DNA of 64,000 nt from Paraburkholderia graminis C4D1M (GTDB taxonomy: Bacteria > Pseudomonadota > Gammaproteobacteria > Burkholderiales > Burkholderiaceae). Both the position numbers and the translations under genes were made by a program. The stretch spans positions 62,001 through 126,000 of the forward strand of contig NZ_ABLD01000013.1 in NCBI RefSeq assembly GCF_000172415.1, written 5' to 3'. A model generated the notes under the pieces. The model ran no database searches and was not told the DNA's origin. It saw nothing but the letters and a program-made list of their open reading frames with translations. Shown here piece by piece: positions 58,725 to 64,000 of the stretch (its first letter is position 1; every line of letters starts with the position of its first letter).

Positions 58725-59942
58725 ATGACATTCGGCGTTTATTCGGAAATCGGCGCGTTGCGCAAGGTAATGGTCTGCCGCCCGGGCCTTGCGCAGTCGC
58801 GTTTGACGCCTGCGAATTGCCGCGACTTGCTGTTCGACGATGTGCTCTGGGTCTCACAGGCAAAGACAGATCACTACGCGTTTGTAAGCACGATGCAGGA
58901 GCACGGCGTCGAAGTGTTCGACATGCACGATCTGCTAGCCGACATCCTGCACGGACGAGAGGCGCGCGACTGGGTACTGGAGCGCAAGCTTGCTGTCGGC
59001 ACCGTCGATGCCGAGCTTGCTTCTCAACTAAAGGTCTGGCTCGATCAGATGCCGGCCGAGGAACTTGCCGAGCGGCTGATCGGCGGAATTGTGCGCGCGG
59101 AATTGCCATTTGATCCTGATGGCCTCCTCGCGCAATGCACGCCGCCGTCCGGCTTCATTCTTCCTCCGTTGCCCAACACGCTTTTCACGCGCGACAGCAG
59201 TTGCTGGATCAACGACGGCCTCGTGCTCGGCTCCATGTATTGGCCTGCCCGGCGCCAGGAGACGTTGCTGAGCGCGGCGATCTATCGCTTTCACCCGCTC
59301 TTCAGCGGCGGCACGCGCATCTGGTGGGGCGGTCCCGACGCCGACCACGGCGGTGCGACGCTGGAGGGCGGCGACGTCATGCCGCTGTCGCGCGACGTCG
59401 TGCTGATCGGCATGGGTGAGCGGACTTCGCCGCAAGGCGTCGCACAGCTTGCGCGCGCACTGTTCGCCCGCGAATCGGTCAAGCAGGTCATCGCCGCACA
59501 ACTGCCGCACTCGCGAGGCGCAATGCATCTCGACACGGTATTTACATTCTGCGATCGCGACCTCGTGACGATATTTCCGGAAGTCGTCGATGGCATTCGC
59601 TGCACGAGCCTGCGCCCTGGCCGACTGCCTGAGCAGCTCGACGTGAGGGCCGAGAACGCCCCGTTTCTGGAAGTGGTGTCGAAAGCGCTCGGGCTCGCGA
59701 CATTGCGCACCGTCGCCACCGGCGGAGACTCGTGGGAGTCCGAGCGTGAGCAATGGGACGACGGCAACAATGTGATCGCGCTCGCACCGGGCGTGGTCGC
59801 TGCCTACAACCGTAATGTGTACACCAACACGCTGCTGCGCAAAGCGGGCGTGGAAGTCATCACGATTCCAAGTGCCGAACTTGGCCGCGGGCGCGGCGGC
59901 GGCCACTGCATGACCTGCCCCATCGAACGCGCCCCCATCTGA
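58725..59942 (+). CDS. arcA: Arginine deiminase
   Basis: ATG 58725 (MTFGVYSEIGALRKVMVCRP) with AAGGAG upstream gives 405 residues. Landmarks are FTRDSSCWINDGLVLGSMYW, WWGGPDADHGGATLEGGDVM, and the catalytic C-terminus GRGRGGGHCMTCPIER with nucleophile Cys395. HLDTVFTFCDRD supplies the His and Asp. It converts arginine to citrulline and ammonia, the first step of the pathway. It lies 25 bases after arcD. Confidence 0.95.
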   Translation: MTFGVYSEIGALRKVMVCRPGLAQSRLTPANCRDLLFDDVLWVSQAKTDHYAFVSTMQEHGVEVFDMHDLLADILHGREARDWVLERKLAVGTVDAELASQLKVWLDQMPAEELAERLIGGIVRAELPFDPDGLLAQCTPPSGFILPPLPNTLFTRDSSCWINDGLVLGSMYWPARRQETLLSAAIYRFHPLFSGGTRIWWGGPDADHGGATLEGGDVMPLSRDVVLIGMGERTSPQGVAQLARALFARESVKQVIAAQLPHSRGAMHLDTVFTFCDRDLVTIFPEVVDGIRCTSLRPGRLPEQLDVRAENAPFLEVVSKALGLATLRTVATGGDSWESEREQWDDGNNVIALAPGVVAAYNRNVYTNTLLRKAGVEVITIPSAELGRGRGGGHCMTCPIERAPI

Positions 59943-59990
59943 CGCAAAGCGCGGCGCCGCATTTCGCGAAACTTTCTGGAGAACTCGCGC

Positions 59991-60989
59991 ATGGCATTCA
60001 ATCTACGCAATCGCAGCCTGCTGAACATGCAGGACTTCACCCCACGCGACATCCGTTTCCTGCTCGACCTCTCCGCGGAACTCAAGCGCGCGAAATACGC
60101 GGGCAACGAGGTGCCACGGCTGAACGGCAAGAACGTGGCATTGATTTTCGAAAAGACCTCGACGCGCACGCGTTGCGCATTCGAGGTTGCGGTTCACGAC
60201 CAGGGCGGGCACGTCACCTACATCGATTCGTCCAGTTCGCAGCTCGGCCGCAAGGAATCGCTCAAGGACACCGCACGCGTGCTTGGGCGCCTTTACGACG
60301 GCATCGAATACCGCGGCTTTCATCAAGGCGTGGTGGAAGATCTCGCGACCTATTCTCATGTACCGGTGTGGAACGGGCTCACCGACGAATTCCACCCGAC
60401 TCAGGTGCTCGCCGATCTGCTTACCATGCAGGAGTTCGGAGAAAAGCCGCTTCACGAGCTGTCGTTCTGCTACCTCGGCGATGCGCGCTTCAACATGGGC
60501 AATTCTCTGCTGATCGGCGGCGTGCAGATGGGCATGGACGTGCGCATCGCAGCGCCACGCGACCTATGGCCACACGACGAACTGGTGCAGCAGATGCGGC
60601 ACCTGGCCGAGCGGACCGGCGCCAACGTGACGATCACGGACGACCCGTATGAGGCGGTGAGCGGCGTCGATTTCATCTATACCGACGTTTGGGTGTCGAT
60701 GGGCGAGCCGGTCGAAGCGTGGGGTCCGCGCATCGATCTGCTGCTGCCCTACCAGGTCAACGCCAGGCTGATGAAGGCAACGGGCAAGGCGCGCACACGC
60801 TTCATGCATTGCCTGCCGGCGTATCACAACCTGGAGACGGAAACAGGACGCACGATTCACGAGCGCTTTGGCCTGTCCGAACTGGAGGTCAGCGACGAAG
60901 TGTTCGAGTCGAACGCATCGATTGTATTTTCGCAAGCCGAAAACCGCATGCACACCATCAAGGCCGTGCTCGTAGCAACCCTCGCATAA
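59991..60989 (+). CDS. arcB: Ornithine carbamoyltransferase, catabolic
   Basis: The 332 residues contain the carbamoyl-phosphate motif EKTSTRTRCAFEVAVHDQGG, HPTQVLADLLTM and the ornithine-side motifs VWVSMGE and MHCLPAYHN. GGAGAA precedes the ATG at 59991. It splits citrulline with phosphate into ornithine and carbamoyl phosphate. Position in arcDABC marks it as the catabolic form; the biosynthetic argF lies elsewhere. Confidence 0.95.
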   Translation: MAFNLRNRSLLNMQDFTPRDIRFLLDLSAELKRAKYAGNEVPRLNGKNVALIFEKTSTRTRCAFEVAVHDQGGHVTYIDSSSSQLGRKESLKDTARVLGRLYDGIEYRGFHQGVVEDLATYSHVPVWNGLTDEFHPTQVLADLLTMQEFGEKPLHELSFCYLGDARFNMGNSLLIGGVQMGMDVRIAAPRDLWPHDELVQQMRHLAERTGANVTITDDPYEAVSGVDFIYTDVWVSMGEPVEAWGPRIDLLLPYQVNARLMKATGKARTRFMHCLPAYHNLETETGRTIHERFGLSELEVSDEVFESNASIVFSQAENRMHTIKAVLVATLA

Positions 60990-60998
60990 GGGACACAT

Positions 60999-61907
60999 AT
61001 GCGCATTCTGATAGCGCTGGGCGGCAACGCGCTGCTTCGCCGCGGCGAACCTATGACCATGGCGCATCAAATCGCCAATATTCGCCGTGCAGCAACGCAG
61101 ATCGCAAAGCTCGCGGATCACAACCAGCTGGTCGTCGCCCACGGCAACGGTCCCCAGGTCGGACTGCTTGCGATGCAGGCAGCCGCAGGCGGTGCGCAGG
61201 ACGTAGCGCCGCTCGACGTGCTCGATGCCGAGTCGGAAGGCATGATCGGCTATCTGCTCGAGCAGGAACTGGCGAATGCATTACCTGCTTCACGGCAGGT
61301 CGCCACGCTGCTGACGCGCGTCGAAGTGGATGCTCACGACGCCGCGTTTGCTCATCCGACCAAGCCGATCGGGCCCGTCTATACGCAGGCGCAAGCGCAA
61401 GTGCTGGCACAGCGCAACGGCTGGCGCATCGCCGCGGACGGCGACGGCTTCAGACGCGTGGTGGCTTCGCCTAAACCCAAACATATCGAAGCATTGAAGC
61501 CGGTGCAGTGGCTTCTCGAACACGATGTCATCGTCATTGCAGCCGGCGGCGGCGGCATCCCGGTAACCCTTGCCGAAGACGGACGGACCAGAAGCGGAGT
61601 CGAAGCGGTAATCGACAAGGACCTGTGCAGCGCGTTACTGGCCGCCCAGCTGGATGCCGATGTGCTGTTGATCGCAACAGACGTGGAGACCGTCTACGCA
61701 GATTGGCATACACCGCGCGAGCGCGCGCTGCGCAACATCACGGTCGCCGAGCTACGGACTTTCGAATTTCCCGCGGGTTCGATGGGCCCCAAGGTCGATG
61801 CCGCGTGCGATTTTGTCACCCGGATGGGAAAACGCGCGGTGATCGGCTCGCTCGAACACATCGAGGCCATGGCAGCCGGAACAGCGGGCACTCAGGTCAC
61901 GCGGTGA
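60999..61907 (+). CDS. arcC: Carbamate kinase
   Basis: The 302 residues start MRILIALGGNALLRRGEPMT and contain VVAHGNGPQVGLLAMQ, IVIAAGGGGIPVTLAEDGR, EAVIDKDLCSALLAAQLDAD and GSMGPKVDAACDF. These are the usual ATP and carbamoyl-phosphate contacts. It makes ATP from ADP and carbamoyl phosphate, so the pathway yields one ATP per arginine without oxygen. It lies 9 bases after arcB. A short hairpin (GTCCG...CGGAC) follows at 61913-61929. A broken second copy lies at 30085-30440. Confidence 0.95.
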   Translation: MRILIALGGNALLRRGEPMTMAHQIANIRRAATQIAKLADHNQLVVAHGNGPQVGLLAMQAAAGGAQDVAPLDVLDAESEGMIGYLLEQELANALPASRQVATLLTRVEVDAHDAAFAHPTKPIGPVYTQAQAQVLAQRNGWRIAADGDGFRRVVASPKPKHIEALKPVQWLLEHDVIVIAAGGGGIPVTLAEDGRTRSGVEAVIDKDLCSALLAAQLDADVLLIATDVETVYADWHTPRERALRNITVAELRTFEFPAGSMGPKVDAACDFVTRMGKRAVIGSLEHIEAMAAGTAGTQVTR

Positions 61908-62063
61908 GTTCCGTCCGGGGGGGGCGGACCAGCCGGGAACCTGCACGGCCGCCTTTCTTTCGCGCGACGTCGGCGGCTATGGCGCGGGCAGCGGCGGCCC
62001 CGCATGCCCGGCCAGGGGCACAACCCCCTTCTCCACGATGCCTCCGAGCCCGCATGCCGCCGG

Positions 62064-62722
62064 CTAGACGCCGGGCATCATCTGATACGGCTCGGTATGA
62101 TCTTCCACACGTTTGACACCGGGCACGTTTTGCGCCGCCACGCGAACGGCATCCACCGCTTCCGCCGACTGGAAGACGCCCGATAGATGCACGACGCCGT
62201 CTGTCACCACCATGTTGCGACCGGCAAAGCTCCATTTGCGCCCCGACAGCTCGCCCATCAGGACGGTGCGGATTTCGGCGTCCGAGAGCGTGGCGTCCGA
62301 CACGGGTTCATCCGGCAAGCTCGCGAGCGCCTGCACGAGATTGGCACGACTAACAATGCCGATCACCCGTCCGCCTTCTGTTACGGGCACGCGTTTGATG
62401 TGCCGCACCTCGAGAATGCCGGCAACTTCGCCGAGCGGCGTGTCGGGCCGCACGGTCTCCACATCGGCTGTCATCACGTCGCTCACCTTCGCCGCATGGG
62501 TCTTGACGTAATCGCGCGCCTCGTGACTCGCGGACCAGAAACGAGCCACGACGCGCGCTTGCGCTCGTCCGTTCCGATCTCGCTGCGGCCAAGCAGGTCG
62601 CCTTCGCTGATCAGGCCGGCGATGCGGCCGTCCGTATCCAGCACCGGCGCGCCGCTGATGCCGTTGTCGGAAAATAATCTAGCGAAATGACGCTGGTGGT
62701 CATGACATCGGATGCGCGCATG
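62064..62722 (-). pseudogene. CBS-domain plus BON-domain gene with two frameshifts
   Basis: The start MRASDVMTTSVIS is at 62722. A deletion then moves the frame: instead of the usual 15-20 residues the sequence passes to DNGISGAPVLDTDGRIAGLI, SEGDLLGRSEIGTDERKRAS in another frame. A second shift near 62540 leads to ARFWSASHEARDYVKTHAAK, VSDVMTADVETVRPDTPLGE, the second CBS motif, and a BON domain (VVTDGVVHLSGVFQSAEAVD, AVRVAAQNVPGVKRVEDH). Such proteins sense adenosine nucleotides through CBS pairs. The C-terminal frame alone (from 62549) has a possible start and could make a partial protein. Confidence 0.7.
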
Positions 62723-62839
62723 GTGAGCCTCCTGAAAATTGAGTCGTTGAATTGAGGGCCGAGCCGACGCGTATCTGAGTCGGCGGACGCGAAGAACTCT
62801 CGTGCCATTTCAGATTAGGCCTGCACGGCGCCCCTCCGT

Positions 62840-62853
62840 TTGACGTTGATCAT
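62840..62853. promoter_or_regulatory. Candidate FNR/ANR box, distal, upstream of adhP
   Basis: TTGACGTTGATCAT matches TTGAY-N4-RTCAA in nine of ten positions (final A is T). It lies about 116 bases before the adhP start codon and 117 bases before the CBS-BON start on the other strand, so it could serve either. Confidence 0.45.
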
Positions 62854-62894
62854 CCGGGAGAGGCTCGCGTGCAGCGGCGCCTCTTCATGGTTGA

Positions 62895-62908
62895 ATGACT
62901 CAGGTCAA
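62895..62908. promoter_or_regulatory. Candidate FNR/ANR box, proximal, upstream of adhP
   Basis: ATGACTCAGGTCAA matches in nine of ten positions (first T is A). It is centred about 67 bases before the adhP start, the same distance as the box before arcD. Confidence 0.55.
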
Positions 62909-62968
62909 TTTCGTCGAGTGCATGAAGCCGATACTGGTGGCCACATCACCATCGTGAGGAGAAAGTTC

Positions 62969-63994
62969 ATGGCCCAATTGATGAAAGCCGCTGTCGTACA
63001 TGAATTCGGCGCACCGCTGCGCATCGAAGAAATCGCCATACCGAAGCCTGGATGCGGACAGATTCTCGTCAATGTAAAGGCTTCGGGTGTCTGCCATACG
63101 GACCTTCACGCCGCCGACGGCGACTGGCCGGTCAAACCGGCATTGCCGTTCATTCCTGGCCACGAAGGCGTCGGGTATGTCGCCGCCGTCGGCGATGGTG
63201 TCACGCATGTGAAAGAAGGCGATCGCGTCGGCGTGCCATGGCTCTACACCGCGTGCGGACACTGCGAGCATTGCCTCGGCGGATGGGAAACGCTGTGCCA
63301 CGAGCAACAGAACACGGGCTACTCCGTCAACGGCGCTTACGCCGAGTATGTACTGGCCGATCCGAACTATGTCGGGCATCTGCCCGCGTCCGTCGCGTTT
63401 GAAGACATCGCACCGATCCTCTGTGCCGGAGTCACGGTGTACAAAGGCATTCGCATGACCGACACGCGGCCCGGCCAATGGATCACCATCTCCGGAATCG
63501 GAGGACTCGGCCATGTTGCGGTTCAATACGCGATGGCGATGGGTCTGCGCGTGGCGGCCGTCGACATCACAGACGACAAGCTGGCTCTCGCGCGGGAGCT
63601 CGGCGCGGAGCTCGCGTTCAACGCGCTCGAATGCGACCCTGCCGCGGCAATCCAGAAGGAAATTGGCGGGACGCACGGCGTGCTCGTGACCGCCGTCTCA
63701 CGCAGCGCTTTTGCACAGGCGCTCGGCATGGTGCGCCGTGGCGGCACTGTGGCGCTGAACGGATTGCCACCGGGCGATTTTCCCCTGCCGATCTTTTCCA
63801 CGGTACTCAACGGCATCACCGTGCGTGGCTCGATTGTCGGCACCCGTAGGGACTTGCAGGAATCGCTCGACTTCGCCGCGCAAGGTCGCGTCCGCGCGCG
63901 GATTCACCTCGACCGGCTGGAGAACATCAATCATGTTTTTACAGCGCTGAGGAGCGGCCAGGTAGATGGGCGAATCGTGCTGAAGTTTGACTGA
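62969..63994 (+). CDS. adhP: Zinc-dependent alcohol dehydrogenase, AdhP-like
   Basis: ATG 62969 (MAQLMKAAVVHEFGAPLRIE) follows GAGGAGAAAG and gives 341 residues. The catalytic zinc ligands are Cys and His in GVCHTDLHAADGDW and GHEGVGYVAAVGDGV. The structural zinc cluster is CGHCEHCLGGWETLC. The NAD-binding motif is ISGIGGLGHVAVQYA. AdhP-type enzymes interconvert ethanol and acetaldehyde or related alcohols. Two FNR/ANR-type sites lie upstream, so fermentative use at low oxygen is likely. Confidence 0.93.
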   Translation: MAQLMKAAVVHEFGAPLRIEEIAIPKPGCGQILVNVKASGVCHTDLHAADGDWPVKPALPFIPGHEGVGYVAAVGDGVTHVKEGDRVGVPWLYTACGHCEHCLGGWETLCHEQQNTGYSVNGAYAEYVLADPNYVGHLPASVAFEDIAPILCAGVTVYKGIRMTDTRPGQWITISGIGGLGHVAVQYAMAMGLRVAAVDITDDKLALARELGAELAFNALECDPAAAIQKEIGGTHGVLVTAVSRSAFAQALGMVRRGGTVALNGLPPGDFPLPIFSTVLNGITVRGSIVGTRRDLQESLDFAAQGRVRARIHLDRLENINHVFTALRSGQVDGRIVLKFD

Positions 63995-64000
63995 ACGGCG

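Noticed and set aside
59028..59906. A 292-residue minus frame antisense to arginine deiminase
   Set aside because: It is Arg- and Ala-rich shadow sequence; arcA is fully supported.
1..64000. CRISPR arrays, rRNA and tRNA genes
   Set aside because: No spaced direct repeats and no rRNA or tRNA-like sequence were noticed by eye; a dedicated search was not possible.

Overview
The window is about 64 kb of GC-rich, gene-dense DNA. It most resembles a secondary chromosome or megaplasmid of a Burkholderiales bacterium (Burkholderia, Paraburkholderia or Caballeronia). The basis is the protein families present, such as an N-type ATPase operon, DUF2252, AHL quorum sensing and an arginine deiminase operon. 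No rRNA, tRNA or CRISPR array was recognised.

Layout. (1) 1-6465: a LIV-type ABC transporter operon (livHMGF, minus strand, cut by the left edge), a small XRE regulator with twin palindromes in the divergent intergenic region, an amidase and a convergent FadR-type GntR regulator. (2) 6517-19276: a compact biosynthetic cluster under its own LuxR/LuxI pair. It holds an acyl-CoA dehydrogenase with a frameshift, a carrier protein, two KAS III-like pairs, an AMP-forming ligase, a fold-III PLP decarboxylase, a second dehydrogenase and a GNAT protein. In each KAS III pair the first protein has lost the catalytic Cys and the second keeps Cys and His, the arrangement known from PqsB/PqsC. I cannot match the gene set to a characterised pathway; it is the best candidate here for an undescribed system. 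(3) 19770-26211: a SET-domain protein, then a minus-strand set of hydrolases, a crotonase, SnoaL-like proteins, an AraC regulator and a FrnE-like DsbA protein. (4) 26212-30580: a graveyard of transposase, secretion, glucosidase and carbamate kinase fragments. (5) 30727-50234: stress and envelope genes (lipoprotein, DUF2252, SulP transporter, cytochromes b, UppP, P-type ATPase, a QseBC/PmrAB-like two-component system, universal stress protein) mixed with broken genes. (6) 50350-63994: an N-ATPase operon (atpDCQRBEFAG), a divergent arcDABC operon, a broken CBS-BON gene and an adhP-type alcohol dehydrogenase.

How it works together. From 32 kb to 63 kb I see eight sites matching the FNR/ANR half-site pattern TTGAY-N4-RTCAA at 9 or 10 of 10 positions, several directly upstream of the universal stress protein, arcD and adhP. 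With fermentative ATP generation, an alternative ATPase and a stress protein, this suggests an oxygen-limitation island comparable in content to the low-oxygen-activated (lxa) locus of Burkholderia cenocepacia. Many island genes are decayed, including a second carbamate kinase copy. The quorum-sensing cluster and the low-oxygen island are separated by transposon debris and look like separately acquired modules.
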